Shown here piece by piece: positions 49,925 to 57,881 of a stretch of 64,000 nt of DNA. The notes beneath the pieces were generated by a model, which saw only the letters and a list, made by a program, of their open reading frames with translations, was not told the origin of the DNA and did no database searches. The translations under genes and the position numbers were made by a program. This DNA is from Streptomyces sp. YPW6 (GTDB taxonomy: Bacteria; Actinomycetota; Actinomycetes; Streptomycetales; Streptomycetaceae): positions 124,001 to 188,000 of the forward strand of contig NZ_CP076457.1 in the NCBI RefSeq assembly GCF_018866325.1, given 5' to 3'. Position 1 is the stretch's first letter. Each line of letters begins with the position of its first letter.

Positions 49925-50794
49925 ATGTCCCTCGCAGCCACCGGCGATCTGATCGCCGAGGCCGCCGCACAGCACCGTGCGGTCGCCGCGTTCAACGTCA
50001 TCACCCTGGAGCACGCGGAGGCCATCGCCGAGGGGGCGGAGACGGCGGGATCGCCGGTGATCCTGCAGATCAGCGAGAACGCCGTCGCCTATCACCGGGG
50101 CCGGCCGCGGCCGATCGCGCGCGCCGCGGCGGAGATCGCGGACCAGGCAGCCGTCCCCGTCTCCCTGCACCTCGACCATGTGCAGTCGCCGGAGCTGCTG
50201 CACCGGGCGGCGGACTGCGGGTTCAGTTCGGCGATGTTCGACGCGGCGCGGCTGCCGTACACGGAGAATCTGGCGGCCACCCGCGCCGCCGTCGTCTGGG
50301 CGCACGAGCGGGGCCTGTGGCTGGAGGCCGAGCTCGGTCAGGTCGGCGGGAAGAACGGGGAGCCGCCCCTGAACGCCCATGCGCCCGGGGCCCGTACGGA
50401 TCCCGACGAGGCGCGGTCGTTCGTCGAGGCCACCGGGGTCGACGCGCTGGCGGTGGCGGTCGGCACCTCGCACGCCATGACGTCGCGGGACGCCGTCATC
50501 GACCACGGCCTGCTGGGCGGCCTGCGTGCGGCGGTGCCGGTTCCGCTGGTGCTGCACGGTTCGTCCGGGGCCTCCGACGAGGAGCTGGCGCGCGCCGTGG
50601 CGGGCGGGATCCGCAAGGTGAACATCGGGACAGCGCTGAACATCGCGATGACCGGAGCGATACGGGAGCGGCTGGCCCAGGACGACCGGGGCGTGGACCC
50701 GCGCCGGTATCTGGCGGACGGCCGGGACGCGATGGCCCGCACGGTGGCCCGGCTGATGGCGGTGCTGGCCACGGGGCGGGCGCACGCCGCGTGA
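49925..50794 (+). CDS. Class II fructose/tagatose-bisphosphate aldolase
   Basis: This 289-residue zinc-dependent aldolase of the GatY/KbaY/Fba type has catalytic and zinc residues in PVSLHLDHVQSPE (Asp, His), WLEAELGQVGGKNGE (Glu), AVAVGTSHAM (His), LVLHGSSGASDEEL (His) and RKVNIGTALNIAM (phosphate loop). Active-site residues are complete. It likely cleaves a ketose bisphosphate arising from the amino sugar handled by the upstream SIS protein, to glyceraldehyde-3-phosphate and dihydroxyacetone phosphate. A phosphofructokinase-type gene is not seen in the window. Start ATG 49925. Confidence 0.9.
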   Translation: MSLAATGDLIAEAAAQHRAVAAFNVITLEHAEAIAEGAETAGSPVILQISENAVAYHRGRPRPIARAAAEIADQAAVPVSLHLDHVQSPELLHRAADCGFSSAMFDAARLPYTENLAATRAAVVWAHERGLWLEAELGQVGGKNGEPPLNAHAPGARTDPDEARSFVEATGVDALAVAVGTSHAMTSRDAVIDHGLLGGLRAAVPVPLVLHGSSGASDEELARAVAGGIRKVNIGTALNIAMTGAIRERLAQDDRGVDPRRYLADGRDAMARTVARLMAVLATGRAHAA

Positions 50795-50799
50795 CCACG

Positions 50800-50847
50800 A
50801 GGACGCCGGGGCCGGGCGGGCGCGCCGCCCAGCGGCCCCGGCGTCCT
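50800..50847. terminator. Compound bidirectional terminator
   Basis: A perfect 15-bp stem (50800-50814 with 50833-50847) encloses a second small hairpin, ggcgg-ccgcc. It lies between the convergent aldolase and phosphodiesterase genes. Confidence 0.88.
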
Positions 50848-50854
50848 GATGTCG

Positions 50855-51766
50855 TCACGTCACCCCGGCCGCTCCGGCCCCCCTTCCCGTAGCAGGGCCG
50901 TGAGGGAGCGCGCCGCGCGGCACCGTCGGTATCCGGCGGCCGTCGAGCGTCCAGTGCGCGTCGGGCGTACGGTCCAGGGCCGCGTACACCTGGGCGGCGA
51001 CGTCCTCGTGCCGGACGGGGCGGGCGGGGCGCGCGCCGGCGGTGGTGTCCGGGCCCGCGCAGGCGAGCCAGGCGGTGCGTTCGGCCGGGCTGCCGCCGCC
51101 GTGGCCTCCCTCGTCCCGGTGCCCGTGGTCGGTGACGACGAGGACGGTCCAGGCCTCGTCCTCATGGCGGGGCCGGGCGCGCAGGGCCGCGAGAAGGCCG
51201 CCCAGGCGCCGGTCGGCCGCCTCGACCGATGCCTCGTACGCGTCGCCGCAGCCCAGGTGGTGGGCGGTCTCGTCGGGGGCGCCGAGGTAGATGAAGGACG
51301 CCTCGGGGTCCTCGTGGGTGAGGACGGCCACGGCGTCCCGCACGGTCGCGGCGTCGGCCTCCTCCCAGGCGGCAGGTGTGTCGGCGGCCGGTGCGTGGTG
51401 GGTGAGCCGGGTGGGGCGGCGGAACATCGGGCCGCCGTCGGCGACGGTGACCAGCGGTTGCCAGGCGGCGGCGACATAGGTGCGACGGCCGTCCTGGCGG
51501 GCCAGGCGAGTGGCGAAGTCCGGGAAGACGCCGAGGCGGTGGCCGCGGAAGTCGTTGCCCCACACCGCGTGCTTGGTGACGCGGACGCCGGTGACGACGG
51601 TGGCCCAGCACGGGCCCGACATGGTGGGGGTGTCCTCCCCCACGGTCACCGGGGCCAGGAACCCGGCGTCGGCCACCGCGTCGAGGTGCGGGGTGGACGC
51701 CCGGCGCAGGGTGTCGAGGCGCACTCCGTCGATGCCGACGAGGAGCACACGGCGGGCTCGGGACAT
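50855..51766 (-). CDS. Alkaline-phosphatase-superfamily phosphodiesterase/phosphatase (NPP-like)
   Basis: This 303-residue protein has the alkaline phosphatase fold of nucleotide pyrophosphatase/phosphodiesterase type. First metal site and nucleophile region are LLVGIDGVRLDTLRRAST and EDTPTMSGPCWATVVTGV. Later metal ligands are APDETAHHLG and LVVTDHGHRDEGGHGGG. There is no signal peptide, so it is cytosolic. It probably dephosphorylates a sugar phosphate or splits a sugar nucleotide of this pathway; the substrate is unknown. It starts at ATG 51766 with ggaagg upstream and is last in the transporter operon, 32 bp after the hydroxyacid dehydrogenase. Confidence 0.82.
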   Translation of the reverse strand: MSRARRVLLVGIDGVRLDTLRRASTPHLDAVADAGFLAPVTVGEDTPTMSGPCWATVVTGVRVTKHAVWGNDFRGHRLGVFPDFATRLARQDGRRTYVAAAWQPLVTVADGGPMFRRPTRLTHHAPAADTPAAWEEADAATVRDAVAVLTHEDPEASFIYLGAPDETAHHLGCGDAYEASVEAADRRLGGLLAALRARPRHEDEAWTVLVVTDHGHRDEGGHGGGSPAERTAWLACAGPDTTAGARPARPVRHEDVAAQVYAALDRTPDAHWTLDGRRIPTVPRGALPHGPATGRGAGAAGVT

Positions 51767-51798
51767 GGCAGGCCTTCCGGAGAGGTACGGGGACGGGG

Positions 51799-52836
51799 TC
51801 AGGCCTGCTGGTGCAGGGTGCGGGGGTCCACCGCATGGGCGAAGGGCAGGCCGTGCGCGTACCGTTCGAGTTCGTCGACGGCGGCGTCGGCCAGCCGGTG
51901 GAGCTCGCCGCCCTGCGAGCCGGCGATGTGCGGCGTGAGCAGGACGTTCGGCAGGTCGTACAGGGGCGAGTCGGCGGGCAGGACCTCTGGTTCCGTATGG
52001 TCGAGTACGGCGTGCAGGCGTCCGGTGACCACTTCCTTCACCAGCGCATCGGTGTCCACCAGGGAGCCGCGGGCGGTGTTGACGAGAGTCGCCCCGTCCC
52101 GCATCAGCGCGAGGCGCGAGGCGTCGAACAGGTGTCGGGTGGCAGGGAGTTCGGGCGCGTGGATGGTGACGACGTCGCTCCCGGCCGCCAGCGCGTCGAG
52201 TCCGGCGCGCTCCACGCCAAGGGCGCGGGCGTCGGCATCGTCGAGGTACGGGTCGTGCACCAGGACGCGCAGGTCGTAGGGGCGCAGCAGTTCGATGACG
52301 CGGCGGCCGATGCGGGAGGCGCCGACGATGCCGACAGTGCGGCGGTAGTTGCCGGCGCCGGGGAACCGCCTGAGGACGTTCACCCGGGAGCGTGCTTCGC
52401 GGTAGACGCGGGCGCTCTCCAGGATGTTCTTGTTGGCGAAGAGGATCGCGGCGACCGTGTACTCGGCGACCGGGAAGGCGTTGGCCGCCGCGGCGGTGCT
52501 CACGGTGATGCCCCGGTCCCATACGTCCTGGGTGATGTGGTGCTTGACGGAGCCGGCGGCATGGACGACCGCGCGCAGCCGGGGCATGGCGCGCAGGGCG
52601 GCCGGGTCGAGCCGGGGGCAGCCCCAGCCGGTGAACAGGACCTCGGCCTCGTGGAGTGTGGTGCGCTGGGCGGGGTCGTCGGCGCCGAAATCGGTGACGA
52701 GGAGTGCGGGATCGAGGTCGGCGACGCGCACGAGCCGGTCCAGGGCCGCGGGGGCGAGGACCGCGGCCCGGGTCTCGCCGCTCATCGCGAGGACGGTGCG
52801 GGGGCGGGTCACCCGGGGCGTGGCGGAGGGGGTCAC
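51799..52836 (-). CDS. D-2-hydroxyacid dehydrogenase
   Basis: This 345-residue NAD-dependent dehydrogenase has the nucleotide fold TVGIVGASRIGRRVIELLRP and acidic VHDPY, with catalytic Arg in NTARGS, Glu in LDHTEPE and His in TPHIAGSQGG. It likely acts on a sugar acid produced from uronate breakdown. The GTG start at 52836 overlaps the permease stop by four bases (GTGA) with aggag about ten bases upstream. ATG 52785 is an alternative that shortens the Pro/Thr-rich start. It is distinct from the dehydrogenase at 5278-6333. Confidence 0.87.
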   Translation of the reverse strand: MTPSATPRVTRPRTVLAMSGETRAAVLAPAALDRLVRVADLDPALLVTDFGADDPAQRTTLHEAEVLFTGWGCPRLDPAALRAMPRLRAVVHAAGSVKHHITQDVWDRGITVSTAAAANAFPVAEYTVAAILFANKNILESARVYREARSRVNVLRRFPGAGNYRRTVGIVGASRIGRRVIELLRPYDLRVLVHDPYLDDADARALGVERAGLDALAAGSDVVTIHAPELPATRHLFDASRLALMRDGATLVNTARGSLVDTDALVKEVVTGRLHAVLDHTEPEVLPADSPLYDLPNVLLTPHIAGSQGGELHRLADAAVDELERYAHGLPFAHAVDPRTLHQQA

Positions 52837-53771
52837 TTGACGGCTCCTGCGGTGAGGCCCGAGCGCCAGAAGCGCTGGAGGCAGAGGAAGGCGACGATCA
52901 GGGGGACGACGGCGACGAGGGAGCCGATGATGACCAGGGGGTAGAGCTCCGGCTGCTGGTAGACGTTCTGGTTCCACATGAACAGGCCCAGGTTGACCGG
53001 GTAGAGCCGGTCGTCGTTGAGCATCATGAGCGCGCCGTAGAAGTTGTTCCAGCTCGCGGTGAAGGAGAACAGGAAGATGGTCACGAAGCCGGGCGCGAGC
53101 ATCGGCAGGGCGACCTTGGCGAAGGTCTGTATCTCCCCGGCTCCGTCGACCCGGGCGGCTTCGAGGACCTCGCCCGGCACGTACCCCTCGGAGAAGACGC
53201 GGGCCAGGTAGACGCCGAAGGGGTTGACGAGGCCGGGGATGAGGACGGCCCAGTAGGTGTTGACGAGGCCCAGTTCGGAGGCCATCAGGTAGAGCGGGAG
53301 CTGGACGACGGTCGAGGGGATGAGGACGCCGACGAGGACGACCCCGAACCACTTCTCCCGGCCGCGGAAGGCGTACTTGTCGAAGGCGTATCCGCAGGCG
53401 ACGGAGATCAGGGTGGAGAGGAGGGAGGCGACGACGGTGTAGAGGAGGCTGTTGAGCATCCAGCGGACGAAGATGCCGTCGTTGTGGTCGATCAGGGCGT
53501 TCAGGTTGGCCAGGAGGTGGAAGTCGCCGACGCTGAACGGGTTGGTGGCGAACAGGTCCCGGTAGCTCTTGGTGGAGGCGATGAGGAGCCAGGTCAGCGG
53601 CATCAGCGTGTAGACGGCCACGACGGCGAGCACGGCGTTCACCGCCACCCGGGAGGTGAGGCCGCCGGTACGGCTCCGGCGCGTGGGCGGCCGGGGTGCG
53701 GTGCGGCGCGCGGTCCCGTAGCCCCGGGCGGCGGCGGTCGGTGCCCCGCGGTTGGCTGTCTGGATGCTCAT
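52833..53771 (-). CDS. Carbohydrate ABC permease, inner subunit 2 (MalG-like)
   Basis: This 312-residue CUT1-family permease has six hydrophobic segments and the ATPase-contact EAA loop VLEAARVDGAGEIQTFAKVA followed by LPMLAPGF. The N-terminus is basic and cytosolic (about 45 residues). It starts at ATG 53771, overlapping the stop of the first permease by four bases. No ABC ATPase is encoded in the operon, so a shared ATPase such as MsiK must energise it, as is usual for Streptomyces sugar importers. Confidence 0.92.
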   Translation of the reverse strand: MSIQTANRGAPTAAARGYGTARRTAPRPPTRRSRTGGLTSRVAVNAVLAVVAVYTLMPLTWLLIASTKSYRDLFATNPFSVGDFHLLANLNALIDHNDGIFVRWMLNSLLYTVVASLLSTLISVACGYAFDKYAFRGREKWFGVVLVGVLIPSTVVQLPLYLMASELGLVNTYWAVLIPGLVNPFGVYLARVFSEGYVPGEVLEAARVDGAGEIQTFAKVALPMLAPGFVTIFLFSFTASWNNFYGALMMLNDDRLYPVNLGLFMWNQNVYQQPELYPLVIIGSLVAVVPLIVAFLCLQRFWRSGLTAGAVK

Positions 53772-54769
53772 GAGGCCTTCCACCGGTTGCCGAGCTTGGT
53801 GACGACGAAGGACAGCAGGCCGGCGACGAGGGCGAGCAGCAGGGAGCTCGCGGCGGCCAGGCCGTAGTCGTGGCCCTTGAAGGCCACGGTGTAGATGAAC
53901 ATGGTCGGCGACCAGTCCTCGCCCATGGTGTTGGCGCGGAGCTGGACGAGCTTGGGGGCGTCGAAGAGCTGGATGGCGCCGACACAGGTGAACAGCAGGG
54001 TCAGCACGACGGTCGGCCGGATCATCGGGACCTTGACCTGGAGGGCGGTGCGCAGGGCGCCGGCTCCGTCGACGGTCGCGGCTTCCAGGACCTCACGGGG
54101 GACGGCCTGGAGGCCCGCGTAGAAGATGATCATGTTGTAGCCGGTCCACTGCCACGCGGAGATGTTGACGACGGAGAGGACCGCCTCGTCCTCGCCGAAG
54201 AAGTTCCACTGCGCGCCGAGCGCGTCGAGGGCGTCGGTGACGGGGCTGAGGCCCGGTGTGTAGAGGTAGAGCCAGATCAGCGAGGCGATCAGGCCGGGCA
54301 CCGCGTGCGGCAGGAAGTAGGCGATCTGGAAGAAGCGCTTGGCCCGGGCCAGGGACGAGTCGACGAGCAGGGCCAGGACGAGGGCGCCGCCGACCATCGC
54401 GGGGATGTAGAGGGCGCAGTAGAGGGCGATGTTCCCGAAGGAGCGCAGGAACGCCTCGTCGCCGAGGGCTTCGGTGAAGTTGCCGAATCCGGCGAAGACG
54501 CGCTCGGTGCCCCCGAATCCCAGGCCGGAGGATTCCTCACGGTAGAGGCTCATCCAGGCCGCGTAGATCATCGGCAGGACGGTGACGGCGGCGAAGAGCG
54601 CGAAGAACGGGACGGTGAACAGGGCGACGGCCCGGCGCTGTCCGCGTCGTGCGCCGGGGCCGCCGGGCGCGCCGTGCTTTCCCGGCCCGGCGGAACCGGC
54701 AGGTCCGGCGGGCGGCGGCACGGCCGGTGGTGCCGGGGTCTTGGCCGGCCGGGCGAGTGGGGCTGCCAC
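53768..54769 (-). CDS. Carbohydrate ABC permease, inner subunit 1 (MalF/UgpA-like)
   Basis: This 333-residue CUT1 permease has a Pro/Gly-rich cytosolic N-terminus (about 45 residues), six hydrophobic segments and the EAA loop VLEAATVDGAGALRTALQVK followed by VPMIRPTVVL. The start is GTG 54769, preceded by an excellent gaaggag site. A 13-bp hairpin in the gap after the binding-protein gene probably reduces read-through into the permeases. Its partner is the permease at 52833-53771. Confidence 0.92.
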   Translation of the reverse strand: MAAPLARPAKTPAPPAVPPPAGPAGSAGPGKHGAPGGPGARRGQRRAVALFTVPFFALFAAVTVLPMIYAAWMSLYREESSGLGFGGTERVFAGFGNFTEALGDEAFLRSFGNIALYCALYIPAMVGGALVLALLVDSSLARAKRFFQIAYFLPHAVPGLIASLIWLYLYTPGLSPVTDALDALGAQWNFFGEDEAVLSVVNISAWQWTGYNMIIFYAGLQAVPREVLEAATVDGAGALRTALQVKVPMIRPTVVLTLLFTCVGAIQLFDAPKLVQLRANTMGEDWSPTMFIYTVAFKGHDYGLAAASSLLLALVAGLLSFVVTKLGNRWKAS

Positions 54770-54809
54770 CTGGTGCTCCTTCGGCGGGGTGGGGACGGTA
54801 CGGGGACGG

Positions 54810-54840
54810 GGCGGCCCGGCGCGGCGGGCGCCGGGCCGCC
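54810..54840 (-). promoter_or_regulatory. Intra-operon hairpin between binding protein and permease genes
   Basis: A perfect 13-bp GC stem (54810-54822 with 54828-54840) and a 5-nt loop occupy the 77-bp gap between the binding-protein stop and the permease start. Such hairpins attenuate transcription or stabilise the 3' end, letting the binding protein be made in excess over the membrane parts. Confidence 0.75.
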
Positions 54841-54846
54841 GTGGGG

Positions 54847-56151
54847 CTACTTGTCGAGCTTCAGCCCGCGGTCGGTGACGGCGCTCTCGCCCTTCGCCTG
54901 TCCGGTGCTCAGCATCTTGGTGTGGTCGGCGCCCGCGGCCATCTGTACCGAGGTGACCTGCTGCTGGACCGGGCCCCAGGTCCAGCCGGGCACGATGGTG
55001 GCGGCGGCCTCACCGGCCAGGGCGTAGACGTCCTGGTCCCCGAAGTAGGAGTTGTCGAACTGCTTCGCCGCGGCGGCGCGCATGCCCTCGTTGGCGGGCA
55101 GGGCGCTGCTGGGGGCCTTGAGGGAGCTGAGGCGGGCGGTCATGGCCTCCGGGTCGGTGGTGACCCACTTGATGAACTCGGCTGCGGCCTCGATGTGTTC
55201 GCTGCCCTTGGGCACGATGTAGGAGGTTCCGCCGTACATTCCGGTGCTCGCCTCGCCGTCCCAGGTGGGCAGGGGGGCTATGCCCCACTTGCCGCGGGAG
55301 TCGGGGTAGCTGACGGGGAAGTTCCCGGCGCTCCAGGCGGCGCCGATGATGGTGGCGACCTTGCCGGTGGCGCGCTCCTTGTTCTCGCCCTCGCCCCAGA
55401 GCGGGGTCCTGGAGGCGAGACCGTCGGCGAGGAGGCCGTCCCAGTAGGCGGCGACCTTGCGGGAGGCCGGGTCGTCGATGTCGACCTTCCAGGCGTCGCC
55501 GTTGGTGCCGTACCACCGGGCGCCGGCCTGCCAGGCGAGGCCGGAGAGCAGGGCGGGATCGCCACCGCCGAAGTTGGTGATGGTGACGTCGGGGTCGCCG
55601 GCGTGGATCTTCTCGGCGGCCGTACGGTACGCGGCCCAGGTCGTCGGCACGTCCACGCCGTGCTTCGCGAACAGGTCCTTGCGGTAGAAGAGCTGGATCG
55701 GTGTCACGTCGAAGGGGACGGCCCAGGTGGAGCCGCCGAGGTTGACCAGGGACTGGACGGCCTCGGGGAACTCCTTCTCGACGAGGTCGCCGGAGCTGGG
55801 GGTGAGGTTCTCCAGGTTGCCCTCGCTGGCGTACTCGGGCAGGGCGGAGTAGTCCATCGTCGCCACGTCGGGGGCGTTGCCGCCCTTGACCGCGTTGGAC
55901 AGTTTCGTGACGCCCTCGGGGCCGGCGGGCACCATGGAGAACTTCACCTTGATGTCGGTACGCGTCTTGTTGAAGGCGTCGGCGGTCTCCTTGGCGCCCG
56001 CGGTGGCCGACCAGAAGGTGAGAGTGACGGGCTTGCCGTCCCCGGCGCCCGAGGCGTCCGAGCCCGAGCCGCCGCAGGCGGTGACCAGCAGGGCGAGTGA
56101 GGCGGCGGACGCCGCGAGGGCGAGGCGGGACGTGCGGGCGGTACAGGGCAT
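54847..56151 (-). CDS. Carbohydrate ABC substrate-binding lipoprotein
   Basis: This 434-residue extracellular lipoprotein of the CUT1/family 1 type has a signal LALAASAASLALLVTACG with lipobox VTAC. The mature protein shows TLTFWSATAGAKETADAFNK, MDYSALPEYASEGNLENLTP, FYRKDLFAKHGVDVPTTW and YIVPKGSEHIEAAAEFIKWV, as in oligosaccharide-binding proteins. The start ATG 56151 has taggag just upstream; the earlier in-frame ATG at 56205 is less likely. It would capture oligosaccharides released by the lyase at 57882-60296. One operator-like site lies about 95 bp upstream. Confidence 0.92.
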   Translation of the reverse strand: MPCTARTSRLALAASAASLALLVTACGGSGSDASGAGDGKPVTLTFWSATAGAKETADAFNKTRTDIKVKFSMVPAGPEGVTKLSNAVKGGNAPDVATMDYSALPEYASEGNLENLTPSSGDLVEKEFPEAVQSLVNLGGSTWAVPFDVTPIQLFYRKDLFAKHGVDVPTTWAAYRTAAEKIHAGDPDVTITNFGGGDPALLSGLAWQAGARWYGTNGDAWKVDIDDPASRKVAAYWDGLLADGLASRTPLWGEGENKERATGKVATIIGAAWSAGNFPVSYPDSRGKWGIAPLPTWDGEASTGMYGGTSYIVPKGSEHIEAAAEFIKWVTTDPEAMTARLSSLKAPSSALPANEGMRAAAAKQFDNSYFGDQDVYALAGEAAATIVPGWTWGPVQQQVTSVQMAAGADHTKMLSTGQAKGESAVTDRGLKLDK

Positions 56152-56245
56152 GGGCCGGCTCCTACGAAACCTCGGGCTGCGGGAGATGAGGTGAACGGCA
56201 CACATCTTTTTGCGCAGAACCGATCGCAGTCAAGAGCGAATGAGC

Positions 56246-56263
56246 AATTCAATCAAATCGATC
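56246..56263. promoter_or_regulatory. Operator-like site upstream of the transporter operon
   Basis: Read on the minus strand this is GATCGATTTGATTGAATT. The same pattern (GATCGATNYGRTYRA) occurs twice between the regulator and lyase genes. It lies about 95 bp before the binding-protein start. Confidence 0.65.
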
Positions 56264-56377
56264 ACTCATCGGTCCGGAGCTCGGGCACGGCGCCGATCGG
56301 CCCCGGCACCGCGAAAAGCTCTGCCGCCAGGACCTGCTGACCCGCGGCGCGGTCCGCGCGGCGCGGCGCCCTCCGCG

Positions 56378-57499
56378 TCAGGGAGCAGCGGCGGCCCCGC
56401 AGGAGACCCGGACCCGCAGGGTGGGCAGGATGTCCAGATGCCGACGGGCGCCGGCGTACGGGCCCGTCGCGTCCGCCGCGCCGCGGCGGTCGGCGCCGAG
56501 GCGGGACAGCAGGAGGCGGGCCGCGGCGGCGCCCACGGCATGCTTGTCGGGGGCCACCGCGGTGAGCGGCAGATCGGCGAGCGAGGCGACCTCGTCGTCG
56601 TACGCGATCACCGCGAGGTCCTCGGGCACCCGCACTCCCCTGGCCTGGAGCCGGGGGATGAGGACGATCGCGTCGGCATCGCTGTGCACGATCGCGGCGG
56701 TCACGTTGCCGCTCGCCACGCCCTGGCACAGGTACTCCAGGGTCCGCTCGAACCGATCGGCCTCGGACTGCGGCAGGGCCTCGTCCAGCGGCGAGGACGA
56801 CACCGGGGTCAGGCCCAGCGCGTCCACGGCTGCCCGGTAGCCGACCCGGAGCCGGGGAGCGGTCGGGCTGTCCTGCACAGCGAGCGCGATCGCCCGGTGT
56901 CCGAGCCCGGCCAGGTGGGCCACCGCTTCGGCGGCCCCGTGCGCGTGGTCCGAGCGCACCCGGTCCAGGCGCGCCGCCGGATGGCCGAGGGGAGCCGAGC
57001 GTTCCACCAGGACGACCGGGATGTCCTGCTCCGCCGCCCATACCCCCTCGCCCTGCTCGGGACAGCCGCGCTCCCAGCTCGGGGTGAGCAGCAGTCCGTC
57101 GGCGCCGGTGGACAGCAGCCGCCGGGCCTGGGCGGCGTCCTCGTCGGGGAGGTAGCGGGAGAGCCCGATCGTCAGCCGGGCGCCAGCGGCCTCGACGGCC
57201 TGCCGGGCGCCGCGCACCACGTCCGCGTAGTAGTACTCGGTGGTCGGCACCACCATGCCCACCACCAGCCCCTCGGCGGACGGCGCGGAGGCCGGGGCGG
57301 GCCGGGACTGCCCCGCCGGCCACACCACCGCACCGTGCAGCCGCTCCACGAGCCCCTGGGCCGCCAGCGCCTCGACGTCCCGGCGCAGGGTGACGGCGGA
57401 CATACCGAGCTCCTCGGCGAGTTCGGCGACGCGCAGGCTGCCGCGCTCGCGGACGAGTTCGAGCACCCGCTCGTGGCGCTGGTCGACGTGCAGTCGCAT
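56378..57499 (-). CDS. Chimeric regulator: DeoR helix-turn-helix plus LacI-type sensor
   Basis: This 373-residue regulator has a DeoR-type winged helix in its N-terminal 60 residues (RERGSLRVAELAEELGMSAV, then TLRRDVEALAAQGLVERLHG). The rest is a LacI-like periplasmic-binding-protein fold (GLVVGMVVPTTEYYYADVVR; GADGLLLTPSW; VAAIAYDDEVASLADLPLTA-type IAYDDEVASLADLPLTAVAP). It therefore senses a sugar rather than a sugar phosphate while binding DNA as a DeoR protein. Start ATG 57499 with aggggg before it. It probably represses the transporter operon downstream and the divergent lyase; three matching operator-like sites flank it. Confidence 0.88.
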   Translation of the reverse strand: MRLHVDQRHERVLELVRERGSLRVAELAEELGMSAVTLRRDVEALAAQGLVERLHGAVVWPAGQSRPAPASAPSAEGLVVGMVVPTTEYYYADVVRGARQAVEAAGARLTIGLSRYLPDEDAAQARRLLSTGADGLLLTPSWERGCPEQGEGVWAAEQDIPVVLVERSAPLGHPAARLDRVRSDHAHGAAEAVAHLAGLGHRAIALAVQDSPTAPRLRVGYRAAVDALGLTPVSSSPLDEALPQSEADRFERTLEYLCQGVASGNVTAAIVHSDADAIVLIPRLQARGVRVPEDLAVIAYDDEVASLADLPLTAVAPDKHAVGAAAARLLLSRLGADRRGAADATGPYAGARRHLDILPTLRVRVSCGAAAAP

Positions 57500-57881
57500 G
57501 GATCCCCCTGGACTCGGAGACGGCTGGGCTCTGGAAACGGCGCACCGGTGGCGGAAGCGCGGGGATTGCGGACCCCGGGGCGACCGCCGTCCGGCCTGGC
57601 TCAACCATATCGATCGCATCCGCTCGAAACGATCCGAGCGGTGGTTTGCACGGAAGCACGGAGTGCGCGCCGATTCCGCCGTGGAGAGGTCCCGCACAAG
57701 CCATGGAGCGATCGATACGATCAATTCAGCCAAAGTCATTGAGCGTGTCGTCTGGTGGCTGCTAGAAAGTGCCCGCCCGCTCAGAACAGTCGGATCCCGG
57801 GACTGTGCGGCATCCGCCTCTCCGGTGCCCACCGCCCACCGGGTTCCCGCCGGAGACACGTCACCGACCCGGAGCTCTCCC
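57500..57881. promoter_or_regulatory. Divergent promoter region with two operator-like sites
   Basis: The 382-bp gap between the regulator and lyase genes contains no gene. GCGATCGATATGGTTGA (minus strand, 57601-57617) and GATCGATACGATCAATTC (plus strand, 57710-57727) share a core with the site at 56246-56263. The second holds the dyad GATCG-ATA-CGATC. The regulator-proximal and lyase-proximal positions fit autoregulation and control of the lyase. Confidence 0.65.

Noticed and set aside
57240..57881. Upstream extension of the polysaccharide lyase frame
   Set aside because: It would overlap the divergent regulator gene and bury the Tat signal peptide, which must be N-terminal.
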